DNA of 64,000 nucleotides from Spirodela intermedia (taxonomy: Eukaryota; Streptophyta; Magnoliopsida; Alismatales; Araceae). Below are positions 33,462-45,664 of the stretch, piece by piece (positions within the stretch are counted from its first letter, which is position 1; each line of letters begins with the position of its first letter). Location of the stretch: contig LR746278.1 of NCBI GenBank assembly GCA_902729315.2, positions 1,747,001 to 1,811,000 on the forward strand. The letters are read 5' to 3'. Position numbers and translations under genes: made by a program. The notes below the pieces were generated by a model. It saw only the letters and a list, made by a program, of their open reading frames with translations, was not told the origin of the DNA and searched no databases.

Positions 33462-36400
33462 TCAGTGAGAAGGAGGAGGCGGCGGCGGCGGTGGCTGGGG
33501 ATGCTGCTTGATGGTGAGCTCAGCTCGCAGGTGGAGCACGCCGTTGAGGAAGTAGAGGCTGTCCTCGGCCATGAAGGAAGTCCAGGGGATGGCGAAGAGA
33601 TTGCGGTAGCCCACGGCCTTGCCGCCGGTGAAGGTGTAGAAGCCCTTGTACTTGCTGACGAAGTCTCCGGCGGGCCGAGTGCGCGCGGCGAACTCGTAGT
33701 CGACGGTGAAGCTGACGGAGCCCTTCTCCTGCATGCCAAGGAAGAGCCCGAAGCAGTGGAAGGAGCTCTGCTGGTCCATGTTGCAGTGCGCGGAGAGGAA
33801 GAAGCCCTGCCCGCCCAGGTGGAACGCCTGCGAGTACACGCGCCCCGCGGGGAACAGGTTGGCGCACTCCTCACGCTTGAGGTCCAGGTAGACGATGCAC
33901 TGCGCGTGCGGCTGCTCGAACTCCACCACCTTCACGGGGCGGTACTTGTAGGCGCGCTCCACGAAGCGCCGCTGGCTGGCGGCGGTCTCCTCCATGGCCA
34001 GGGCCCGCTGCCGGTGGGGGGTCTCCGCCTTGAAGAAGAGGGCCTCCAGGACGACCTTGGTGGCCAGGTCGTGGTCTAGGTCGGCGCAGGTCAGCACCTT
34101 CCTCAGCTTGCGGCAGGTCATGTGGGGGAACCTGATCAGCCGGCCCAGGCGGCTCCCGAGCACCTCCCGCCGGTCCTCTGCCTGCGCGTACTGCGCGCGG
34201 ACCCACCGCAGGACGATGTCGTAGACCACGTCCTCCGAGGCCACCTGCAGGTCATCACTGCTCAGGATGGCCTCGATTCCGGCCAGGGGCAGCGCCAACA
34301 CTTCGTCTTGGAACCTGGTTCAGCACACCCATCAGTACTTTTCTGCTGGTTCATGGGAGGAGGACGACGACGATGACGACGACTTACTTGGTGATGTCCT
34401 TGTAGCGGGTGGCCAGATACTCCTTGGCGGCGTCGGTCAGCGGCTGAACGGCGGAGGCCATGGAGACGCTGGAAGGGAGCTCTAGATAGAGCAGGGCCGA
34501 CTCCGGCGTCATCGGCAAGTTGCGCAGCAACTTGCTACAGTGCCTCATGCACGAGGCGACCTCGAACTTGTCGGCGGCCATCAGCACGTCCAACAAAGCA
34601 GGAGCGTTGTTCGTCGACAGCTTTCCGCTGTACATGTAGCTCAGGAGCTCCATGAGAGCAGCTTCCTCTGTTGCATAAACAGCCAGCCATGAAATTAGTC
34701 TGGGTGATCTCATCCTTTCTCCTGGATGATGATGACGATGATAATGATGATGATGATCATCATCATCATAGGACGGCAGACCAGGGTACAGTCACGAAAT
34801 TATATAGAAGCGGGTAGGTAAATAAAAACCAAGCAAGGCTTAGGAATCAATTGTACAACAGATTGATTATTCCCCCCTACTGCTGTAAAACCCTCGAGGA
34901 TGCTTCTACATCGGACGATGGACCAAAAGTGCATGCCAGTTCAATTAGTCAAGACCAACCCAAATTCTTAAACAATAAATAGCAAAGCCACAACTACACT
35001 GATTGGGCATTATATTATGCTCAACTTCTCATTGTAACAGTGATATTCACAAATATGTCTGAGCAAGACAAATCATCAGAACCCAAACGTCCAAAGTGAG
35101 GAACATGTTCTTCCTCATCATAAAGGATGAAGTTCACTCTATCAATCCACCTAAAGGTGATCAAGATTTGTAACTATGTCAGGGTGGTGATCTGAGAACA
35201 TTGGTGCCACCTATGTGAGGCTTAATTTTAAACATATGTAAAAAATTACTTTCAAATTTAAACTAATTACCGATAAAAGTGAAAACAAAATGAAGACCTT
35301 TATGCACTAAAACAGCACAATTAAGAATTCAAAAATACAGATCTAAACGCTTTAAGCATTATACTATAAACTCATCAGAATACTCCAAAATATGTTAAAT
35401 GTAACCAATAACTTAAAATTAATGAATATGAATTAAGTATAAATATATTTTATTACAGTATACGAGTATTCAGCATTTTCATATGAATTCGCAATCATAA
35501 ATCTCGTCGTGGTGACCTAAATGCCTTGGGCGTCTACATGTCTCATGAGCAATTTGCAATCAAAAACTTAAAATTATTGAATATGAATTAAGTATCAATA
35601 ACTTAAAAATATAAAAGCGGTTGGCGTTACTCAAAGATGAAGCAAAGGAGAAAGGTTATGGAACTGTTCGTCTGTAGACATTTTAATCATGTTTAAGAAA
35701 AAAAACCTTTATAAAGAATAAATCGAAGGTACTATGAGAACAAAGATGCACAGTTACTTGAGGCTGAAAATTCAACAAGAGTTTTGAGGCCAATTATAAT
35801 GGAAATCATATGGAGAACACAGAATGAAAAAAACAGACTTGGATACTGTTTGCACGATACACCATTCAGGCGGATTCACAAGGCATGGCCCTTTGCGACA
35901 AATTTCGATTTTTTTCTAGCACATTGTCACATTTTTCTATTAAGGATCCGGTTATTTTTGGACTATCAGCAATATCAAAATGCAGTCCTCATGCTTTCTT
36001 TAAGTGGAATATTCACTGTCTACATATTAACCTAAATTCTAAATTTTGAAATATAAAAATTGATGTAAAGCGAACTAAGAATGTAATACGAAGAAAACCA
36101 ATTATGCCTTACATCAACTTATTTTCCCAAAAGAAAAAATAGAATAAAAACTGGATGAGAGTAACGATACGAAAACAAGAAGCTCCTCTCAAACTCACCT
36201 GAGGCATTAATTCGCAAAGTTGCATGCCTCTGATCTGATTCACGCATACCATTTGAGAAGAGCTATACAAACGGAGGAAAGGAAGGCATTAGGCTTCCAC
36301 TGGCCTTCATATGTCTCTGTTTTCCCACCAAGGAAAGTCTCATCATTACCTTGTAAAAGAAAGGGCTTTTTGCTGCAAGGATAGCTGAACTAATGAACAT

Positions 36401-38883
36401 AGATTTTACTCTAAGAATAGTCGAACAGTCCATACTCCACGATGATTCATTGCCCTCCCCGGCCTCATCATCACCTACAATGAAAGAAAACACAGATATC
36501 CAGTAAAGCATCAAAAAATGCAACTATTTTTGTACGAAATAACCATTCCACACCCTAAAGAGCTCTGCTGTATCACTAAGCAGCCTTCCACCACACACCA
36601 AAAAAAATTTATGATAGAGGTAACCATTTCACACACAATTGAAACCATTTTCCTATTCCTTCATTGTAGGGATTGAGGGGATATCAGTGTAAGACAATAG
36701 TCTAGAAAAGGGATTCCGTAACAGACATAGGTCATGCCGATCCCAGTTCAATATAACCAGATGATCCGACCAAAGATCATGTGCATAAAAAAGGCACCGG
36801 ATTACTAGAATAATAATTTGGGAACAAGCATTAACAGAAAAATGAAACCCTTGTGACAATGGTAGAATTTACAGGATAAGTTGAACGTGTACATATGGGA
36901 TGTGAAATTTTCAATGGTTCACATTCATTGTTTGGAGATTTTTAAAATGAAGCAGATCAAATCGCAATAAAAATTCAAATGGTTCTCCAAGAATCCCACT
37001 CAAAAATAATTAAAATCAATGGTTTTTTCGGTATAAATCACTTACATGGGAGCTGAGTAGGTAATTCTAGAAAAAGGGCGAGTTTGTGATAACACGAAAA
37101 GGAAATCAGATAATTTTTCGTTATTGATTAAAACCTGATGGAGATTCCTCTAACATCGCCACTGCTTCTTCATGATTTTCGTACACCAAGCCTTCATCCG
37201 AATCAGGGAGGTTTAAATTCAAAATCTGTTCTGAACTGCACACGTCAAAAACTGCAGCTAAAGAAGAGAAAAGTTGTTGTTAGCAAGCAGAAATATCAAA
37301 TGCCATGGAAATAACATCTTCGTCTTGAAGAACAGCAACCACTCTCCTCTCAAAATCGATGGACTGAGTAAAGAATAAAGCATAAAATGTTAACAATATT
37401 TAAATTTTAAAATGTTCAAATAGAAATATGAAACTGAGAATAATCTGTTAATAAGAAATAATTCTCTCAGTAACATTAAGCTTGTACTCAGAGTTAATTA
37501 AGCTATTTTCCGAGTGACTACAGAAATATCATGCCCATCGAATGACTGTTACATCGTCATAAGAACTATTAGGAAATGTCTATTCTTCCTAACGCCGACT
37601 GTTAGACGAGCAAAAACTACACAGCCAATGCTAACAAGAGAGAGAGCAATACCATCAACTTTAATGTTTATGGAGTAAAACTATTCAGGTGACAATAAAT
37701 GACTGAAATAGTGATGAAAGTCAGATATCATTAGTGAATGAATGACTCCGAGAAAATGATAATCATCAACAGAGGTGAAAGTTAGGCAAAAAACAAAACA
37801 GACCACTGCAGCGCAAGGAAAAAAGGACCGGAATGGTACAGATCAAAGTCCTTGAAGTCATGTCAAGATTCCCTTGATTCGACTCAGGAAATTTCAAGCT
37901 CGACGAAATGAAAACCACGGTGTCTTCAAGGGGTAACGACCAAAATGCAAGTGTCTTGCAATAAATATTTGGGATTAAAGAAGCCTCGTTGGTATTGATT
38001 GGTTTCAGATTCGATGACAACTAAAACCACCCGAAGCTCGTGGGAGGGATTATTTTTTCGATTCACTACTCTTAATAGCTCCAATCTGCCCAAAAACCAA
38101 AATTAAAGAACGACGGACATTACCGCAGACGGCAGGTTAACAAATTTAACCAGTCTGAATCGATCCACTTTTTTTCTGGTTTTCCCCTTTACATCAATCT
38201 GGGAATCATGAAAATTCCGATTGTCTCCCCAGCATAATGTCTCAATTTTTTCTGAATGGTAAGTCAAATAAGAGATAGACGTCTACGATTCGATAACAAA
38301 CTTTAGCCAACTTTACAATTGAACGCGACCAACGGAAACATGTTATCGAATGACTAACCACCCTGAACAAGCTTGGGGCGAGAAAACTATAAAATCAACG
38401 GCACCTGTCATATTGTTTAGTGAAAATTCGGATCATTTCAAGAAAGATAGGAACGAAATTATTAAATTTAAATCGGCCGGATGTCAGAAATGATATCGAT
38501 GCGAAAGGGTTGAACTGTAGTTCCGGTTCCATGTTATTTTCGTTGATTAACGATACTTGCTGGGGGGGTAATCACCAGTGAAGATAAAAATGGTAGAAAG
38601 CGAAAGGCAAAAGAGAAGGAAGGGAATAAATAATCAAACCTTCATCCTTCTTGATCTCCTCTCTTCTTCGCTTCCTCTTTCTCCACTCGGCTATGCTGTT
38701 GCAGCCCTCACCGTCGGATTTGCTCTCCGGCGGGTCAGCCATGATCTCAATCCGCAGCACCCGATCCGAGAAATTGCTCGAGTTGAAGGCGAACTCGAAG
38801 TTATGGTCGCTGCCCGCGAGCGAGAAATCGGCGTCCATGATTGCGCGGTGGTCGAACAGATCCGACCCGTCGGAATCTTTCAT
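33462..38883 (-). CDS. LRB1: BTB-BACK substrate adaptor of the LRB/POB1 type
   Basis: Six exons: 38883-38640, 37257-37135, 36474-36350, 36262-36199, 34667-34388, 34314-33462; 562 aa (Arabidopsis POB1 about 561). LRB proteins join CUL3 in the nucleus and promote ubiquitination of phytochrome and its partners. Seen: N-terminal [13 protein letters not shown] and [17 protein letters not shown]; a basic NLS-like [15 protein letters not shown] fold from [20 protein letters not shown] through LSYMYSGKL and [13 protein letters not shown] (about 137-225); BACK region to about 350; then the family-specific end with [34 protein letters not shown] and [13 protein letters not shown]. The last residues are unusual: RAELTIKQ is followed by a run of eight prolines ([10 protein letters not shown]). 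LRB1 versus LRB2 is not resolved. Next to GBF3, as in Arabidopsis (from memory). Confidence 0.95.
34744..34769. repeat. Perfect 26-nt palindrome of ATG/CAT triplets
   Basis: A run of ATG triplets meets a run of CAT triplets at a central GATC, giving a fully self-complementary 26-mer in LRB intron 4, about 75 nt upstream of the exon 5 acceptor. It is probably a trinucleotide repeat product. Confidence 0.9.
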
Positions 38884-41800
38884 CCCTTCTTACGCTCCCT
38901 CGCTTTGGTTGTGGAGAGGCAACTGGAGACAGCCGAGGCCCTCGAGCCCTAACCCCCGACTTCAACGCTAACTCACGCCCCCTTTCCCGGGTGAGGAAAG
39001 ACAGATAGAGAGAGAGAGCAGTAAGAGGGAGATGGGGGGGAGGGGGGACCGTCACGGGGAGAAAATGTGTCATCGGATAAAAGGCACCTCCACGCGCTTC
39101 TGGAAGCTCCTCCTAGGAAATCATTTCTGGATCATACTCTGCATCTTTTCATTCTTAGAATGCATTTTCCACTATCCGGACTTCAGGCAGTGTCCTCCCA
39201 AATTTAGAGCCAAACTAATATCACGTTATAAATAATTTTTCTACACTAAAAATTATACGCCAATTTTCATTTTATTATTATTATTATTATATTTTTCCCC
39301 TCGATAATAACCTGTCATAAAAAAACCACCGACACAATTTGGGCCCATTTACTTTGTTGGGCCAATAGTTTACGGTCAAAGTATACCGCTGGCACTAGAA
39401 CCTTTCCACCAATTAAACCGCAAGCCCAGTCCATAACCTCCAGCTCGACGTCCTGAGGGAGAAACGATTTCAGGTTTCCGCGAAACTGCGAACCGCAGGA
39501 CGAAATCGATTCCCAGGATCCTCGAGCCATCAAACTTTTCTAAAACCAGTACATTTCAGGCAGATCCGGTGAATCTGAAAATTACTATTTTTGCCCTCCG
39601 CGTGAGCTGAAAGCGAGAGCACCCAGTCAACTCTTTTGCCCCTCGGAGGGACGAGTAAACAACGGCATGGCGCCGGTCTTCGGACGGCGAGTTCCGTCGG
39701 GTTTGACCGCCATATGCCAAGGTGGATTCCCCATTGGAGGGTCGGCCGGGGCCGGTCAACGACGGGTCGGAGCATCCCAGTCTCCTTTGTCTAATGAGAC
39801 TGGCCAAGTCTAGTGAACCAGGAATCACACCATCGATAACATATCCTTTGTCTCGACGAGGGTTTCGAACTAAAAAAGTATTAACCGATTATAATAAAAT
39901 GTATTAGGATAATATCGAGCAAGGTCAACTATCTTGAAAGTCAACCCGCTGTTTTTTTAGTACCGAGTCTCGATAATTCGGTTCTTTTAATGCGCTTGAA
40001 CGGGGGGGGGGGGGGTGTTGGTAGCGTGAAGAATCGAAACTCGTTGACCTCGAGGATCTGATCAGATACGTAATAAATCACGACGATGCGCTGTTATAAT
40101 TCTCAGATTACAACGAATAAGAGATGATAACATTTAATTAAATAAACGTAAATCATAATATGTGAAATTTACGGTCTATTTTATCTAATTATGCCGCTTT
40201 CGCTTTGTTAAGACTATTTTTCACCTGGATATCCGTCAACGGGTAATTTATTTATTGAAATGCTGTCTACTTTACTTTAATTTCCGCATTTACTACGAAA
40301 CTTATTTTATCAGGTGTAATTAAGGAGAAATCTTATCGGTTGAACGGATGAACGTCACCGCCCCCCCCTATAATCTAGTTTATATTGATTTTATAAGGTC
40401 GATGGTGGAATGAGATAGAAATGGGCCGACAATCGAAAATAGTCCAGTTGGCCATTAAATAAATATTCATATAAATATAATATATATAAAAAATGAGATT
40501 GGAAATGAGGTGGCAAGAATTAAAAAATATGCCGCATTTAGTACGATATTTATTTCGTTGATAATGGAAATGCCCCCGGTACGGCTCTACCCATATTCTA
40601 TTTTATATTATTTTCATAAGGTATAGGGTTCAATAAGTAAAAATGTCCCGATAAATAACAAAGAAAGCTAAATATTCGGGGCTGTCCGTTAAATAAATAT
40701 TATAATTACTGAGGAAGTAAATAATATAAAATGGCGGGTGGAAATGATGCGAGTAGGAATAAAAATATTCGGAAAATGGTGATCAATTGGAGAAACCAGG
40801 GAATATGAATAAAATAAGGGGAGCAAAGCCTGCTGGTTCGTCGTCTCCCAGTCCGACCATCCGAGTACGGAGTTGCACCGGGAACGGACGGCAGGAAAAG
40901 AAAAAGGTAGCAGAGATGGGATGTGAGTTGACCGGAGAGTGCTCCTCCCTCCCTCCTCCGGCCTCCTCCTCCTCGGGGCCGCCGGCGGCTCGCCGTGGAT
41001 GGTCTCTCCGTCTCCGATCGCCGGAGACAAAACCCTAAGCAAGTAATCGGAGCCCACGTCTTAATCTTAATCTCACGAATAGCTTATTCAGAGATTCCCG
41101 TGAAATCGTGTGCCCTTTGTACGCGGAAAGAATCAGGGGTTGGGAAGGCTCTCGCAGAAACAACCCCTCGGGTCTGCGCCGCCGTGAATCCGGCGAAAGC
41201 CATCTCGCCCCTCTGGAAGCGCCGGCAAGTGGGGGGCGGGCCGCAAGGGGACGGTTCCCAGTGACTTGACAGATGGTGGTATGATGAAGCAGCACAGGGC
41301 GTCGGGCACTGAGCAAAGGCAGGACCGGCGGGAAGATGAGGAAGATGGTGCGGGTGGGGGTCGTCCCGCTTTCATCGATCTCTCTCTCTCTCGGAGGGAC
41401 GTGGCATTGGCAGTCGTTCTCCTGATTCTCACCCCTGCGGCCATGATTTCTTTATGCAGAAGCTTACAAGCAACGGCCATTTCTGAGCTCAGACGGACGG
41501 ACCCAACTCACTCACTCCCTCCTCCCTCCTCCCTCTCTCTCTATCCATCAATCGCTGTCTCCATTTCTTCCTCTCTCTCTCTTTATCTGAGTTTCTTCAT
41601 GAATCAGTCTACGGCTACGCCCACCGGAGGTAAACCACGTCCGTTCACCATCTTCAGAAAACCTGCAATATTTCTTAATGGGCATCGATAAGTGCTACAA
41701 TATGAGGTACAAAACCATCCATTCTCCATTGACTCGGCATAGTTCTTCAAGTACGGTTTTCGTCAAACGCCTCGGCAGCGTTCACGTGGGGAGGTGATGA

Positions 41801-42189
41801 TGATCTTGAACCGCGAAGACGACGGGGGAAGGAAGGAGGGCCTCGTCCGGTCGCCTGCATGAATCTCTTTTTAAGGGATCGTACGATGACCCTTAAATTG
41901 ATTCAATCCTTGGGTTTTGATGGACACCGCTGGTGGGCGCTGCGACCGGAGCTCCGCCGAGTTGACGGCCACCGACGGGACATCCGCCGTCAGCACGGCG
42001 GAGGGGATCGTCACGGATCACTGCGGCGGTGTGCCTGGTTTAGAGGGAGTAGGAGGAGGGAGGGGTAGGGGTGTAGGGTGGGGAAAGGACAAGGCATGAT
42101 TGGACGTGGACGTTGAGATGGAGGCTACTCGGAGAGAGAACTTGCAGGCTTTTGTGTTGAAAAGACCGCATGCACTGTTTGGGACAAAG
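38884..42189. other. Intergenic region upstream of the LRB gene
   Basis: LRB leader and promoter to about 39100, TGGGCC motifs near 39338-39435, AT-rich DNA, G and C runs (40002-40014, 40362-40369) and the diverged repeat at 40280-40770. From 40830 it turns GC-rich with TC tracts. Short open frames there, such as one from 41281 on the plus strand with a hydrophobic stretch (DVALAVVLLILTPAAMI), have no homology I recognise. No gene supported. Confidence 0.45.
40280..40770. repeat. Diverged AT-rich tandem repeat, about 235-247 bp
   Basis: Matching blocks in the same order: GCATTTACTACGAAACTTAT (about 40287) and GCATTTAGTACGATATTTAT (about 40534); TAGTTTATATTGATTTTATA (about 40376) and CTATTTTATATTATTTTCAT (about 40599); then KCCRTTAAATAAATATT at about 40450 and 40685. 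Two clear copies, possibly a third, older one before them. Confidence 0.55.
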
Positions 42190-42970
42190 AAAAAAAATCT
42201 GATAAGACAGACCAAGTTGAACTCCCAATCCCCCTCTCTCTCTCTAACCCCGTAGCGAATCTTGTGCCCTGATGGAGAGAAGACACGGCAAGTTTGGATG
42301 ACATTATTTCTCTCCCAGTGACGGCGAAGGAGTTGTGCGGGGAGACAGAAGAATCCGATAAGACGCATCAAGTCTAGCTGCCGATTTTTATTTAGCTCTA
42401 ACGGTGAAGCTCCGGGTGAGATGACAGGAAGTCTGGCGAGGAACAGCAAGTTGAACTCTCGATCTCTTTATTTCTTGCTCCCTCCCCGTGAGACAAGAAA
42501 TTTCAAGTTCCAACTCCTCTCTGATACGCCGAGGTGGATCTTGTCCCCGTATTAGTGAGATAGATCGCCGGAAGTGGAACACGCTTACCCTGACGGCGAA
42601 GCAGATGCTGTGCTGGATGAGTGAGAAGCCAGCTCATTGCTGAAAGAACCATCTGATAAGACCGATGCACTCTCTCTCTCTGCGTGTTGTCGAAGCAAGC
42701 TGTTATGCTGTAATGATGATCGTCACTGGGTAATGTTCATTGCTGTATCCAATGGAAGGTGCTGTTTTGAGGCAAGGAAGAGTAGTCTGATTAGACCAAA
42801 CAGTACCAAACAGCTCTCTCTCTCTAGCAGCGAAGCAGCGCTTTACCGCAGGAAAGGGTGGCAACTCAGTATTCAGTATTCCGTGCGGTATACTTTGCCC
42901 TGCTCTCCTCGGGGGGAAAGGTGTTCTGATAAGACCGATCAGCTTTGACTTTTCTCTTTCTCTCAAGCTC
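42190..42970. repeat. Diverged tandem array of about 130-165 bp units upstream of MIR319
   Basis: A TCTGATAAGACCGAT-like core recurs near 42197, 42354, 42520, 42653, 42785 and 42924. After most cores comes a CT-rich tract and often a GGCGAAGC/GCGAAGCAG element. The spacing is fairly even (about 157, 166, 133, 132, 139 bp), so the array arose by tandem duplication and then diverged. It lies 0.9-1.7 kb before the likely MIR319 promoter. Confidence 0.6.
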
Positions 42971-43851
42971 ATTTGCCTTCGAGTTAACCCTTCCAACGGG
43001 TTCTCTACTGGAGGAAACTTTCGAGGTTCATTCCTAACGTCTGGCCCGAGCTTCCGTTCTAAGGGTTTCATCGGTGTTTAACATAGCCGGAAAGAGAGGA
43101 CACGAGGCTGTGTTGTCCTTCTCCGGCCGCTGAAAATTACCACCGTGTGCTAACACCGATGAAAAACAGCAGTGCCGAACCCTAATCCTTAAAGCCTGCT
43201 GTTTCGCTGGTTAGATGCGATAATGGCCGTGAAGACCACTCCCAGGCCGTACTCTTCTGCAGGTCACCTCCAGACTGCACTCCCCGGAGAAACCTCCGGA
43301 CTCCGAGACCAATCCCCGTTCCTCTCCCGGGTTCGCCGCAAGGCACAAGGGCCAACTCGCTTCCATGTATTGAATTGCTCTCTCTCTCTCTCTACCTAGC
43401 TATCTATCTCTACCTGCGCCTCGTCTGGCCTTTGAGACTGTTTTCTAGCCAGACGAGATCATGGCCACGAATTGAAGCCTGGACAGAGAAACAACGCGAG
43501 TGTCGTAAATTTATCGATGCTCGGTAAGCTCCGTTTTTGCTGCGGCTGGCTCACCGCCGGGACGGTGGTGAATTCCATTGTAGATGTCTACTGTCCGCCA
43601 TTGATTTGAACTGTGTAGGGTTCAATAGAGCGGAGAACACGGACAAATTGATGCGGAGTTGAAGGAAGCACGATAACATAATTGTACCGTCTGAACCCCA
43701 CCATATTGAGAGAGGAGAGGGAGAGAGAGAGAGAGGGAATAGAGACCTGCTCTGTGACTGTATAACAGCTAGCTCCTGCACGTCAAACACGAGATTTTGA
43801 TAATCTATTTTTTTAATCAAGAGAGGAGAGATGCCCATCACCCCCACGAGC

Positions 43852-43859
43852 TATTTAAA
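43852..43859 (+). promoter_or_regulatory. TATA-like box of MIR319
   Basis: TATTTAAA lies about 230 bp before the hairpin. Transcription would start near 43885, a normal distance for a plant pri-miRNA. An upstream promoter is possible too. Confidence 0.4.
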
Positions 43860-44083
43860 CATGCTCATTGCTCCAGGATCTTGCGGGTTACAGTCCAGTG
43901 GCGCCCATACGTCTCCGGTGGTAAACGAGGGTCCCGTTACATCCTTCTACCTTTCTCCCGTCCTTCTAACCTTGCTTGCGTGACTCGGTTTCGTCATTTG
44001 CCTGTCTCTCCGCGCAGGTCAAGTTTAACCTTCACTGTTGAAGGAGTTGTAGCAGCGTTCGTCGTCTTTGGTATTTGGAGAGG

Positions 44084-44256
44084 AAGAGAGCTTCCTTCTG
44101 TCCACTCTCAGGTGGCCGTAGAACTACGCTATCTGCCGACTCATTCATCCAACTTCCAAGCCGGGCCTCGGGAGCGGGCTTGGCAGTTGAGTGGATGATG
44201 CGGGTGATAACACGGGTTCTTCGCCGGCTGTGCTTGGACTGAAGGGAGCTCCCTCA
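44084..44256 (+). ncRNA. MIR319: MIR319 precursor hairpin (miR319)
   Basis: The 3' arm at 44234-44254 carries the 21-nt mature miR319, beginning TTGGACTGAAGGGAGCTCCC. The 5' arm from about 44085 (AGAGAGCTTCCTTCTGTCCA) pairs with it as the star strand. The stem continues inward: GGTGGCCGTAGAACTACGCT pairs with the stretch ending GGGTTCTTCGCCGGC, and TCATTCATCC..AACTTCCAAGCC pairs with GGCTTGGCAGTTGAGTGGATGATG read in two parts, closing on a short GGCCTCGGGAGC loop. The overall length of about 170 nt and the long paired stem are typical of MIR319, which is processed from the loop end. miR319 cleaves mRNAs of CIN-type TCP factors that control leaf growth and cell division. Transcription is from the plus strand; the family identity is firm, the paralogue is not. 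Confidence 0.95.
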
Positions 44257-45510
44257 CCTTCTACAGCCTCTCCCCCTTCTCTAATGTTTCGTCCCAGGAC
44301 TTCTTTCCTATCTGTGCTAATTTCTCGAGATCACGGCTTCTCTCAAGTGCTATCTGTCTTATTCTTTCAACGTGATTACAGGATTGCTGTAGAAAGTAAT
44401 ACGCGGCCAGCCGATGTACTATACTGCTGTGACGAGTGATGATCGACGAGAAAAGAACGGAGATCGTATCAGCCTGGTAGTCGAGTTGGATGAGTGCCAC
44501 TCGGTTCTCTTGAAGCATCTGGTTGCAGTCTGCTAGGAGATTTCTCTCAAGATTGATAGACGTGCTTTATTTTACATGTCGGGTGAAACGGGACTTTCAT
44601 ATTGCTCGCGTGATCTGGCTGAGTCTGATCAGACACCGTAGGTGCTCATTGTCGCATCTTGATCTTGTGTAGAACGTATGGGAAAACCCTTGCTGTATAT
44701 CGAGTTGTGTCGATGATGATGACACCTTTGGCACCCGCTTTCTTCGCCCTTCTTTGACAGACGTTTTCATTCTAGGTTTTCCTGCCGGTATTGCCCCCGC
44801 GTACAGCGCGTCTTAATCTTTGATAATTCTTCCTTGATATGTTAAATATGCCGAATCTGCGGCCTCGACTTGCTACATTGGGTCGTAAGATATTACGACC
44901 TAATGTCTATCAAGTATATCGATATGACGAAGGCGAACGCCATTGCCATGTTCTTATGAAGTTTATGCCTTCAGGCTAGCTGTGGACCAGCTGGATGCCA
45001 GATGGCTGAAGAAAACCCTAGATTTAAGAAGCAAGCATGATATTTATCGTAGCGTTAAGATAGGCAAAAGAGGATGCCGACTGTAAGCTCTTGCTGGTGA
45101 GGATGCAAGGAAATTATCTATATAGTTTCGATGGTACTGGGCGTATATCCGGCTGTGTCGTCCATGTGCCTGTCATAATTCCCTTCATTGTTCTTGCAAG
45201 CTCTGTAAGAGGCATCTACCGGCTTGTCTCCCCGCCCCCCAATATGATCTTGTCCCTCAGAGTTTAACGGCTGGTTACTGGCTTGGAAGAGACAGCTTCT
45301 GGTTCCTGATCTCATCTCGGTATCCTCCGGGTTTCGAGTTGCGTACGGTAAGAAGAGCGACGATGATGTGCAAATCTGGGCTCTTTCTCCGCGCACCCAC
45401 TTCCCCGGTTTCTTCTTCTGAAGGTTCCGGCACCATCGATGATAGAGAGGGAGAGAGGAATCCTGTTCTATGCTTCTGAACATCGGAAGTCTGTGAGTGG
45501 GGAGAGATCG
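44257..45510. other. 3' part of the MIR319 transcription unit or flank
   Basis: No protein gene seen. Short open frames on both strands have no recognisable motif. It probably contains the pri-miR319 3' end. Moderately GC-rich, with dispersed CTTCT tracts. Confidence 0.4.
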
Positions 45511-45615
45511 TATTCCCTCTTTTGCGCATAGTGATTTGCACTCTTCTTTGTTCATCAGAGGGGGATAGCTCGTTTTCTACCTCTGACAGCCAGAAACACT
45601 TCCCCCATGAGGTGT

Positions 45616-45664
<49 letters not shown>

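Noticed and set aside
33345-34079. 244-codon plus-strand open frame
   Set aside because: Antisense to the LRB last exon, which encodes a highly conserved protein on the minus strand. It is a GC-rich shadow.
41266-41691. 141-codon plus-strand open frame with a hydrophobic stretch
   Set aside because: Low-complexity ends (Ser/Leu from TC repeats), no homology recognised, in the non-coding region near MIR319.
45118-45555. 145-codon minus-strand open frame
   Set aside because: Lies against and partly inside the diverged array; composition and lack of motifs suggest chance.
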